DNA from: Prevotella sp.
GTDB taxonomy: Bacteria; Bacteroidota; Bacteroidia; Bacteroidales; Bacteroidaceae
Direction: 5' to 3'
Assembly: GCA_021204735.1 (NCBI GenBank)
Contig: JAJPYV010000007.1
Span: forward strand, 1 to 5,426
DNA length: 5,426 nucleotides
Positions 1-5,426 of the stretch are shown one piece after another. The notes beneath the pieces are model-generated. The model was not told where the DNA came from. It ran no database searches and saw nothing but the letters and a program-made list of their open reading frames with translations. Within the stretch, counting starts at the first letter, position 1; every line of letters starts with the position of its first letter. Position numbers and translations under genes: made by a program.

Positions 1-86
1 TTTCTACATCAAACCACAACGATACCCAGTACAACAATACCACCAGCGTTGTTGTTTCATTATTAATTTCTACATCAAACCACAAC
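1..86 (-). CRISPR. CRISPR array, leader-proximal end (partial; continues left of the window)
   Basis: One complete 36-nt repeat lies at 51-86, a 30-nt spacer at 21-50, and the last 20 nt of a second repeat at 1-20, which match repeat positions 17-36 (plus-strand reading) with no mismatch. Read on the minus strand, the repeat begins GTTGTGGTTTGATGTAGAAA and ends AATGAAACAAC; its ends form a short inverted repeat (GTTGT/ACAAC). A 36-nt repeat with a 30-nt spacer is typical of type II. Orientation comes from the tracrRNA at 5190-5274: its anti-repeat is complementary to the minus-strand repeat, so crRNAs are transcribed leftward. That makes 51-86 the repeat next to the leader and 21-50 the newest spacer. 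Only two repeats are visible, but the perfect repeat match, the matching anti-repeat and the adjacent cas2 make this secure. The number of further spacers is unknown. Confidence 0.97.
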
Positions 87-140
87 GTATGCTTACTATA
101 TACATGTATTCCAGCGGTATTACACTTAATATCCACAATA

Positions 141-157
141 CGAAGTGGTCACTTACG
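141..157. repeat. Short inverted repeat in the leader
   Basis: AAGTG (143-147) and CACTT (150-154) are inverted around GT. If A155 is bulged out, the outer pairs C141-G157 and G142-C156 also form. It sits just downstream of the predicted pre-crRNA start, so it could form a hairpin in the 5' part of that transcript or be a protein-binding palindrome for adaptation or regulation. The arms are short, so coincidence cannot be excluded. Confidence 0.35.
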
Positions 158-172
158 ATGCGTTTTACGCTA

Positions 173-180
173 CAAAGTTA
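173..180 (-). promoter_or_regulatory. Possible pre-crRNA promoter (-7 box TAACTTTG)
   Basis: On the minus strand this reads TAACTTTG, a full match to the Bacteroidota -7 consensus TAnnTTTG. It directly abuts the cas2 stop codon (181-183) and points toward the array. Transcription would start near 166-170, about 80 nt before the first repeat. No TTTG is present at the expected -33 distance (about 200-205, inside the cas2 3' end), so this is a half-consensus promoter. A chance match is possible, but the position is where a leader promoter is expected. Confidence 0.45.
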
Positions 181-519
181 TTAAAAAAACTCGAGTTGGA
201 TGGGTGCTTTGATATCTTTTTTAGCCGTTTTGCCGAAAACAGTTTCTATGTCACCGTACTGTTTGTCAGTAACGGCAAGCATGCTGACTTTGCCTGTTAT
301 AGGCATTATCGCTTTTACTCTCCGCTTATGAACCTCGAGGCTCTCATGCGAAGCGCAGTGGCGAATATAGACGGAGAACTGCATCATCACGAACCCATCC
401 TTTATCAAGTTTTTGCGAAAGTCAGAGGCCACTTTCCTCTCTTTCTTTGTTATTACCGGTAAGTCAAAGAACACAAACAGCCACATAATATGATAGGCAT
501 TTAGGCGATGCTCAGTCAT
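181..519 (-). CDS. cas2: CRISPR-associated protein Cas2 (type II-C)
   Basis: Cas2 is the small ferredoxin-fold subunit of the Cas1-Cas2 integrase; a central Cas2 dimer bridges two Cas1 dimers during spacer insertion. The 112-aa length is usual for the family. The N-terminal strand WLFVFFDLPV carries the conserved Asp (D19), followed by TKKERK and the GFVMMQFSVYIR segment that I know from Bacteroidota type II Cas2. In most systems the Asp is not needed for integration, so the role is probably structural. I prefer Met1 over Met12 because related proteins also carry a short leader like RLNAYHIMW before the first strand, and because Met1 lies in an ATGA overlap with the cas1 stop (TGA 518-516, ATG 519-517). 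Translation is thus probably coupled to cas1. The stop is TAA, followed at once by the leader. Nothing appears broken. Confidence 0.96.
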   Translation of the reverse strand: MTEHRLNAYHIMWLFVFFDLPVITKKERKVASDFRKNLIKDGFVMMQFSVYIRHCASHESLEVHKRRVKAIMPITGKVSMLAVTDKQYGDIETVFGKTAKKDIKAPIQLEFF

Positions 520-1403
520 GCAAATGTGGGATATACAATATTTTCTTTCTTATCTTTAAGTGCGCGCACCAAAGAGGCGGTAGTTGCAGATAATGCCACT
601 TGCAACGGACGTGTCTGGCCGTTCATCATCACATCAGAAGTGAGCACTCTAATGATCATCATTTTAGCGTTTTTGTCGAGTTGTGCCTTGGGCGATGACT
701 CGAAAATCTCGTTCACGATACAATCAACAAAGGGGCGGTAGGGTTCCATCACATCATCCGCCAGAGGGAAGGCATTGTAGCGGTTGCGGTGGAAGAGACC
801 AAAGGAGGGAAACAAGCCAGAACCCAGTAAGGCACGCGCCACAGCGGCACGCAGAATAGCATAGCCATAATTTAACAGGTTGTTTGGCTCCCTACCCTCT
901 CGATCACGCACGAACTGACCTCCAAACATCTGTCTCCAATATGCTCTCGCGGCAGCTCCCTCGCGGTTATCGCTATCGCCAGAGAGTACGTTGTTCCAAT
1001 ACGGCTTAAGCACACTGCCGTCAAGTTTCAGGATGTCGAGCAGAGTTGCCTGATTGCGTATCTTATATTCCACGATGTCTTTCCATATCCGCTTCTTCGT
1101 GGGCAGGGTTGCCTCCATCTGAAAGTGCAAAACCTCTTGCTGCACTGTATTAGATTCAAGGGGCATAAGCATGGAACTCGGCATGCACTTACCGTCACAG
1201 AACACCACAGCTACATTGTTATCCGCAAGGGTGTTGAGCAGCGGAATGGTAAGACGCGTCATTTGGTTTTCTACCATCACCACGCCAATGTCCTCTATCG
1301 GACGTGTAATCTCATCCTCCGAATCATCGAAATGTATAACCAATTGGCCGTACCTTACCGAGAGTGAAACTGGTGATGAGAAGAAAAGAGTTTGCTTTAT
1401 CAT
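516..1403 (-). CDS. cas1: CRISPR-associated endonuclease/integrase Cas1 (type II-C)
   Basis: Cas1 is the metal-dependent integrase that inserts new spacers at the leader-repeat junction as a complex with Cas2; in type II, Cas9 helps choose PAM-flanked protospacers (known for II-A, inferred here). At 295 aa it is full length. The N-terminal beta domain covers about residues 1-90 and the all-helical catalytic domain about 100-295. Metal-ligand candidates are E148 (in NREGAAARAYW), H205 (in LFHRNRYNAF) and D217/E220 (in LADDVMEPYRP), the usual E-H-D set. The start lies in an ATGA overlap with the cas9 stop (TGA 1402-1400, ATG 1403-1401); no Shine-Dalgarno is visible, so expression probably depends on translation of cas9. 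The stop overlaps cas2 in the same way. Lines sampled in this gene run at about 47-57% G+C, clearly above the neighbouring 3' end of cas9 at about 33-38%. Confidence 0.98.
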   Translation of the reverse strand: MIKQTLFFSSPVSLSVRYGQLVIHFDDSEDEITRPIEDIGVVMVENQMTRLTIPLLNTLADNNVAVVFCDGKCMPSSMLMPLESNTVQQEVLHFQMEATLPTKKRIWKDIVEYKIRNQATLLDILKLDGSVLKPYWNNVLSGDSDNREGAAARAYWRQMFGGQFVRDREGREPNNLLNYGYAILRAAVARALLGSGLFPSFGLFHRNRYNAFPLADDVMEPYRPFVDCIVNEIFESSPKAQLDKNAKMMIIRVLTSDVMMNGQTRPLQVALSATTASLVRALKDKKENIVYPTFA

Positions 1404-4400
1404 CGGTCCAAAAATGTTATCTCACCTAATTCGTTCATCTTGAAATCGTTACCCTCAATTAAAGCATTGAATTGGGTATGTAACATTAATATTCCTGGTC
1501 GTGTTATTTCCCCCTTCTTAAAAGCTCCATTTTTAGCATGGACTTCAGTTAATGGTCTTGCTTCTTGATGATAAGTAAGAGTAATCTTTCCGTAACAGTT
1601 TCCAGCCACCTCCATAGATGTGATACCTTGTACCTTGTATAATCGCTTACACAGTTCTGCATTACTTATTCCATACAGTTCATCTGAATTTTTCTCATAT
1701 AGTAGCACTAAAGTTCCCGCCTTCAACGTCCATTTTAGTGGATACTGGTTAGTTGGGCTCATTTCAGGTAACAAATTACCGTCGTGTTCTTTTGAATTAT
1801 AATGTTTAACAGCATTCAAACAATTAATTAAAACAAAGTCACGCTTTTCTTTTCCGTTCTTTCCTATACCCACATAAATGCCCATCATGTAATTAGTGTC
1901 ATTAGCCACATGAAAAACGCGTTTATACTCCTTAAGAGATACATCTCGATGCTTACGGATATCTAATGGACGTTTAATATAGGGTGTGAACACTCTCACT
2001 TTATTTATCTTAATACCTTTCTCTTCGTTCATCCATATACCAGCCTTTAGGGCCTCTTTCATGCCGCCATACTTTTTAATAGCGGCCTCAACCTTTTGTC
2101 GCACAATATTGTCAACGATATTTTGCACGTCTTTTGAGTCAAGTTGATCTAATGGTTTACGGAGAACATACTGTATTTCTCCATCCCGTTCGATAGCTCC
2201 ATAATATTTATCTAAGTGCAGAGATGTACGAGCTGTATCACCCTGAACATAGTTGCCTGTGAACTTGCCTCTCTTACGTTCCTTTTTACGTGTACGCTTA
2301 CCCATATTATCCGCGGTATAATGACTTATGAGCAACGAATCCTCTATGTGTTTAATATCCTCGGTAAAAGTAGTCCAAGGCTTGGGGAAAGTGGGACGAT
2401 TGGCCTCTCCCCAATGGTAAAGTTCCTCGTCGTGATAATACTGTGCAAGCTTGTCATACTCAGCCTTGCCTATGCAGGCAATAATGATTGCATCGATGGC
2501 ATGGTGGCAGTGGTTCACACGCTGCTTCTTCTCATACTCTTCTTGCAAGCCCCATATCTTTCTGAAATCTGATGTGGCAATGCCTTTCACAATATATACT
2601 TTTGAGAACAGCGACTTAAGGTAAAGCCTCGCGTATTTGGATATAATGCTGATATCTATGCCTTGACGACGGGAGAAGCCATCTGGCACTTCTGTCATGG
2701 TAAATCTGCTATACTTACCTTTCCAATAGTCCAGTTCCAGTTGTAAGCGGTGACGCCTTTGCAGAATATTGTCTTTCGTGTTCTTGTCACTTACTCCTTT
2801 TGTCTTTTGTCTCCCAATTTGTTTTTCTAAGTTCTCTATCTTTTCTTTCCAATGTGCTATGCGGTTCATAATATCTTCATAATTAGCAAGCTGAGAAGGC
2901 ATTTGCGCCTTCTTTATATCTCTGTTATAGTGACTATCGCAAATGGTAAGGTTCATTTCTGTGGAATCCCCTCCTACGCTGCGAGGAACAGTGTGCTCAA
3001 TGTCAAATTTATTAGAATCAAAAAGGTCTTGCAGATTGATTATATTACCAGTGTACAGACATGTGCGATTCTGCTCATCCCACAACCGATACTTCAGTAT
3101 ATCAGTAGCTGTGGGTTCATAATCATTACCAAACAATTCTCGTATTTTCTCTGCATAACTATTGTTTTCTTTTTGTCTGTCATTTTGCCATCTACGAATG
3201 GCGGCACGCCTGTTGGCATCGTTCAGTTCGCGTGCAAACTCTATATGTATGATGGTGTCTTTGTCTATCTTTCCCGTTCTAAGTAGTACGTTTATCACAT
3301 GACGTATGCGGAAAAGGGAATGCATAGCCATGGGATTGCGCATACTACCTGTCCTGGGCGAGCCAAGCTGGTAGTAACCACCTTCTGTTTCTCTCAGCAC
3401 CTTGGGGAATGTCTCTATCATGGAAGGATGGTAAAGCTTGTCTAATTTACGTTTGCCTTCCTCGTCAAAATTATATTTATGGGTCACATATAGTTTTACA
3501 TATTCTTCTTTTGTGTGAATCTCTGTACTATCATCATTTTTGCGTAGTTCCTCGTAATCATAGAACGCCTCTACAATATCATTTGCATCCTCACGTGGTA
3601 ACATTGGGAGTAATGCCTCGCTATCCGTCTCACAAGGGACGATGCTGCTAAGATTTGCCATAAAGACGGCATGAGAATATATCATTCCATATTCTTTCAT
3701 GTATGGGAGAATTTTCCTTATCGCCTTCAATGAAAGAGATGCATAGTCGACGGGCAGGTGTATTTTACTGAATATAGTAGCGTGTTTATCGTCCATTTGT
3801 AGGTTTTTCTCGGCAAAAGACTTTAGCTTTTCCTCATCCTCAAAGAAAAAGAGTACATGCCAAATGTCATTCATTATTTCAAAGCGGTTCTTCGTGCCAG
3901 CCAACAAATATACCTCGCATGCCGCTTCCAGCCAAGCGTCCACATTGTCTTTCACGCCAAAGGCTTCAGAGAGTTGGGCAATAACAGGACAACCAGAAAC
4001 AGAAAAGTCGTTTGGATAGTTAAAGTTGTAATCGTGACTCCTGGAATCCTTATAATAACCAAAGTTTTTGTGCTTTCCCACCAGCTTCTCTGGTATTTCC
4101 TTAAACTCAAATTCCTTTTTTGACTTACGCAGGAACAAGGGAATAATGGCCTTTTTCTCTTCATCATTCAAAAATCTGAGTTCTGTATCCAACTTATTAT
4201 CTCCAGATAAGTTAAGCTCACCCTGCACGCTCTTTCGCTGGATTTTTATGCTGTTAATGAATTGATACATACGATATTGCTCATACAATGGGTGGGATAT
4301 TGGGCAACGAGACTTGTTTGGTTCGAAGACGCACTTGCCAACTGTATGTTTCTGTGATTTCAGTGGGCGCTGGGTTATAATAATTCTGCGCAATCTTGTG

Positions 4401-5116
4401 GTCAATTCATCGGATAATTCCTGCTTTTCGCAAATTCTCAACAACTCCTTTTCGTAATGCTCCAAACGGCTTGTGTAGTGAGTACGTATCTTTTTCCCTT
4501 CTTGGTAAAGCAAATAGAAATATTGTCCTAAATAATCTACTCCGTATTCTCGCATACCTTGCGAAACCTCATCTATTCCCTTCTTAACGGCTCCGTCGCT
4601 CTCCTTTGTGTTTTCTTTGCGATTACTCAAGAAGCCACGCCTTTGATTAAGATGATAGAGAGCACGTCCAAGAGCATATCTGTTAGCTTCTTGCCCAAGG
4701 TCCAACTTTTCAGAGAGACAAAGATTGCGGAAATAATAAGGATTTTTGTTCTCCGTCTCGCTTGTACGCTGCCACTGCATGAATTCATCATTCTTAGGAT
4801 ATTTCTTTTCTGAACGCCACTTCTTCAGCTCTTCTATGGAAAGGTACGGGCAAAGCCTCTCTTTAACGAGAATCTTCAGCAATGCTATCTTACGTGTTTT
4901 CCTGCGCCAATATCCTATACGCAAACGTCTGTGACTTGTTCGCTCTGTGGCACGAGAAGACTCTTTACCTTTTTCAATCTTCACTCCTTCTTGGAAGATG
5001 TGTACACCCTTATCCACAAGGGTATACTTGTTGTATTCTGCCTCACTGTCGAAATCTGCTATGGCCCAACCGATACTATTTGTACCTGTGTCAATGCCCA
5101 AAATACGGTCTTTCAT
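1400..5116 (-). CDS. cas9: CRISPR-associated endonuclease Cas9 (type II-C, 1238 aa)
   Basis: Cas9 is the RNA-guided DNA endonuclease that, with crRNA and tracrRNA, cuts both strands of a PAM-flanked target. RuvC-I starts at the N terminus (LGIDTGTNSIGWA, catalytic D9), followed by an Arg-rich bridge helix (about 54-82). The helical recognition lobe covers about 85-590. RuvC-II carries E626 (IHIEFAREL). The HNH motif (FDIEHTVPRS) has H708, with N722 and N731 at the same offsets (+14, +23) as H840/N854/N863 of S. pyogenes Cas9; the residue before the His is Glu, not Asp. A charged helical stretch follows (about 745-800). RuvC-III has H872 and D875 (HCHHAID). A basic patch (938-952) leads into the wedge and PAM-interacting regions (about 940-1238; boundaries inferred). 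All key nuclease residues are present. The length lies between small II-C enzymes (about 980-1100 aa) and the roughly 1400-aa forms I recall from Bacteroidota. Met1 directly precedes RuvC-I, supporting this start; upstream sequence is A+T-rich without a Shine-Dalgarno. PAM unknown. Confidence 0.99.
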   Translation of the reverse strand: MKDRILGIDTGTNSIGWAIADFDSEAEYNKYTLVDKGVHIFQEGVKIEKGKESSRATERTSHRRLRIGYWRRKTRKIALLKILVKERLCPYLSIEELKKWRSEKKYPKNDEFMQWQRTSETENKNPYYFRNLCLSEKLDLGQEANRYALGRALYHLNQRRGFLSNRKENTKESDGAVKKGIDEVSQGMREYGVDYLGQYFYLLYQEGKKIRTHYTSRLEHYEKELLRICEKQELSDELTTRLRRIIITQRPLKSQKHTVGKCVFEPNKSRCPISHPLYEQYRMYQFINSIKIQRKSVQGELNLSGDNKLDTELRFLNDEEKKAIIPLFLRKSKKEFEFKEIPEKLVGKHKNFGYYKDSRSHDYNFNYPNDFSVSGCPVIAQLSEAFGVKDNVDAWLEAACEVYLLAGTKNRFEIMNDIWHVLFFFEDEEKLKSFAEKNLQMDDKHATIFSKIHLPVDYASLSLKAIRKILPYMKEYGMIYSHAVFMANLSSIVPCETDSEALLPMLPREDANDIVEAFYDYEELRKNDDSTEIHTKEEYVKLYVTHKYNFDEEGKRKLDKLYHPSMIETFPKVLRETEGGYYQLGSPRTGSMRNPMAMHSLFRIRHVINVLLRTGKIDKDTIIHIEFARELNDANRRAAIRRWQNDRQKENNSYAEKIRELFGNDYEPTATDILKYRLWDEQNRTCLYTGNIINLQDLFDSNKFDIEHTVPRSVGGDSTEMNLTICDSHYNRDIKKAQMPSQLANYEDIMNRIAHWKEKIENLEKQIGRQKTKGVSDKNTKDNILQRRHRLQLELDYWKGKYSRFTMTEVPDGFSRRQGIDISIISKYARLYLKSLFSKVYIVKGIATSDFRKIWGLQEEYEKKQRVNHCHHAIDAIIIACIGKAEYDKLAQYYHDEELYHWGEANRPTFPKPWTTFTEDIKHIEDSLLISHYTADNMGKRTRKKERKRGKFTGNYVQGDTARTSLHLDKYYGAIERDGEIQYVLRKPLDQLDSKDVQNIVDNIVRQKVEAAIKKYGGMKEALKAGIWMNEEKGIKINKVRVFTPYIKRPLDIRKHRDVSLKEYKRVFHVANDTNYMMGIYVGIGKNGKEKRDFVLINCLNAVKHYNSKEHDGNLLPEMSPTNQYPLKWTLKAGTLVLLYEKNSDELYGISNAELCKRLYKVQGITSMEVAGNCYGKITLTYHQEARPLTEVHAKNGAFKKGEITRPGILMLHTQFNALIEGNDFKMNELGEITFLDR

Positions 5117-5154
5117 GATTATCTACTTTAAAATTGTATTTTTTTACTTATTTG

Positions 5155-5186
5155 TTTTGTGTTATAAAATATAATGTGTACCTTTG
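5155..5186 (+). promoter_or_regulatory. tracrRNA promoter, Bacteroidota type (TTTTG-N19-TAccTTTG)
   Basis: TTTG at 5156-5159 (preceded by one more T) and TACCTTTG at 5179-5186 are separated by 19 bp. This matches the Bacteroidota housekeeping-sigma consensus TTTG (-33) and TAnnTTTG (-7) in both boxes and in spacing. The predicted start at about 5189-5192 falls a few bases before the anti-repeat, exactly where a short tracrRNA should begin. A second TTTG at 5151-5154 is spaced less well. The promoter is divergent from cas9, so tracrRNA can be made independently of the operon. Confidence 0.85.
5166..5173 (-). promoter_or_regulatory. Tentative cas operon -7 box (TATATTTT)
   Basis: The minus strand reads TATATTTT, one mismatch from TAnnTTTG, about 50 bp upstream of the cas9 start. 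No TTTG is present at the expected -33 distance (around 5193-5198). It is the best candidate I found in the 73-bp divergent region, but it is weak. If real, it lies between the two boxes of the tracrRNA promoter, so the two divergent promoters would overlap and might compete. Confidence 0.22.
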
Positions 5187-5189
5187 TGA

Positions 5190-5274
5190 CGTAAGATTTT
5201 CTACATCTTATCACAATAAGGCCCCACGGCCGAAGGTTTAAGACCTACGCTCCCGCTTCGGTGGGAGCTTTTTT
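5190..5274 (+). ncRNA. tracrRNA (type II-C), about 85 nt
   Basis: The trans-activating RNA pairs with the crRNA repeat, allows processing (RNase III in known type II systems) and anchors the guide in Cas9. The anti-repeat is 5198-5217: repeat nt 1-8 pair with 5217-5210 and nt 11-20 with 5207-5198, giving 18 pairs (two G-U) around a 2x2 U-U internal loop. Downstream are a GGCC/GGCC hairpin (5220-5231, loop CCAC), a small AGGT/ACCT hairpin (5234-5246) and the terminator hairpin (5249-5268). The AATAAGGCC just after the anti-repeat is like the sequence I recall at the same place in the N. meningitidis tracrRNA. The 5' end is inferred from the promoter and the 3' end from the T-run, each within a few nt. 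It is on the strand opposite the cas genes. Confidence 0.93.
5249..5274 (+). terminator. Rho-independent terminator of the tracrRNA
   Basis: An 8-bp stem (5249-5256 with 5261-5268: six G-C or A-T pairs of GCTCCC/GGGAGC, one G-U and one C-G closing pair) is capped by a stable C(UUCG)G tetraloop. Six T residues follow (5269-5274). The T-run lies on the plus strand only, which independently fixes the direction of the tracrRNA. The hairpin probably stays as the 3' structure of the mature RNA. Confidence 0.92.
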
Positions 5275-5276
5275 GT

Positions 5277-5426
5277 GTCTTTCCTGTATGTGAGTGTGTA
5301 AAGGTAATGAATATTAGTTCAACCACCAAATTCTTAAGGAGAAAAATACAATCTGGGGAGGGCAGTGAGATACATCAACATATATGAAGCCTTCAGCTAA
5401 TGGTTATATCTCATAAATATATGTTT
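5277..5426. other. Flanking region with no recognised feature
   Basis: This 150-bp stretch beyond the tracrRNA terminator is A+T-rich, with stops in the frames I read. I see no gene, TAnnTTTG box or RNA gene. It may be intergenic DNA leading to a gene outside the window. A 10-codon frame (ATG at 5384) and some AT-rich inverted sequence are present, but I do not consider them features. Confidence 0.6.

Larger units (their letters stand above)
87..180 (-). promoter_or_regulatory. CRISPR leader between cas2 and the first repeat
   Basis: This A+T-rich, non-coding stretch separates the cas2 stop codon from the first complete repeat, on the side where crRNA transcription begins. In type II systems new spacers are inserted at the leader-repeat junction, here at 86/87 (established for the type, inferred for this locus). 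It carries a -7-box match at 173-180, a short palindrome at 141-157 and a weak repeat-like block around 126-137. I see no rho-independent terminator, so read-through from the cas operon into the array is also possible. Confidence 0.75.

Noticed and set aside
51..86. A promoter within each repeat, as in N. meningitidis II-C arrays
   Set aside because: The repeat has one TTTG on the minus strand, but no TAnnTTTG follows at 19-21 bp, and no TATAAT-like sequence ends the repeat.
160..170. GCGT-TTT-ACGC hairpin as a terminator after cas2
   Set aside because: The stem is only 4 bp and no T-run follows it in the transcribed direction.
145..462. 105-codon open frame on the plus strand opposite cas2
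   Set aside because: It is antisense to a clear Cas2 and its protein resembles nothing I know. The same holds for the plus-strand open frames opposite cas1 and cas9.
2716..2887. Charged helical stretch after the HNH core of Cas9 (residues about 745-800) as a novel inserted domain
   Set aside because: I recall similar sequence, including the ELDYWKGKY motif and FTMTEVP, in other Bacteroidota II-C Cas9 proteins, so it appears to be normal for the family.
5371..5378. TACATCAA, an 8-nt match to the CRISPR repeat
   Set aside because: The flanking bases do not match the repeat or the anti-repeat, and eight bases are expected by chance at this composition.
5336..5416. AAGGAG followed later by a 10-codon ATG frame (MKPSANGYIS)
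   Set aside because: The start lies more than 40 bases after the purine motif, the peptide is too short to judge, and nothing supports translation.
5377..5425. AACATATAT (5377-5385) inverted against ATATATGTT (5417-5425), with GAGATA/TATCTC interleaved
   Set aside because: The arms are AT-rich and low in complexity, and the two pairs interleave instead of nesting, so no simple hairpin forms. It is probably chance.

Overview
The window is a nearly complete type II-C CRISPR-Cas9 locus, probably from a member of the Bacteroidota (Prevotella- or Bacteroides-like). Three things point to that phylum. The tracrRNA promoter fits the Bacteroidota sigma consensus TTTG-N19-TAnnTTTG instead of a -35/-10 pair. 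The Cas9, Cas1 and Cas2 sequences resemble those I know from that group. None of the three genes has a clear Shine-Dalgarno sequence. No species can be named from the sequence alone.

Layout, reading leftward along the minus strand from the right end: about 150 bp with no recognised gene (5277-5426); a tracrRNA gene on the plus strand (about 5190-5274) with its own promoter and a strong terminator; a 73-bp divergent intergenic region; cas9 (5116-1400, 1238 aa); cas1 (1403-516, 295 aa); cas2 (519-181, 112 aa); a leader of about 94 bp (87-180); and the start of the CRISPR array (86-1), which runs off the left edge. The array part holds one complete 36-nt repeat, one 30-nt spacer and 20 nt of the next repeat. 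There is no csn2 or cas4 between cas2 and the array, which fits subtype II-C.

The parts fit together as one system. The three cas genes are joined by two ATGA stop/start overlaps and so probably form one translationally coupled mRNA. The tracrRNA anti-repeat (5198-5217) pairs with nt 1-20 of the repeat read on the minus strand, with 18 pairs interrupted by a 2x2 U-U internal loop. This fixes crRNA transcription as leftward, the same direction as the cas genes, so 51-86 is the leader-proximal repeat and 21-50 the most recently acquired spacer. A sequence matching the -7 box (TAACTTTG) touches the cas2 stop codon and could start the pre-crRNA. The nuclease and integrase active-site residues I could check are all present, so the locus looks functional.

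The overall architecture is a known one. The points most worth following up are the compact RNA module (matched promoter, anti-repeat, three hairpins and terminator in about 120 bp), the Cas9 of intermediate size with an unknown PAM, the leader promoter and palindrome, and a change in base composition at the cas9/cas1 junction.
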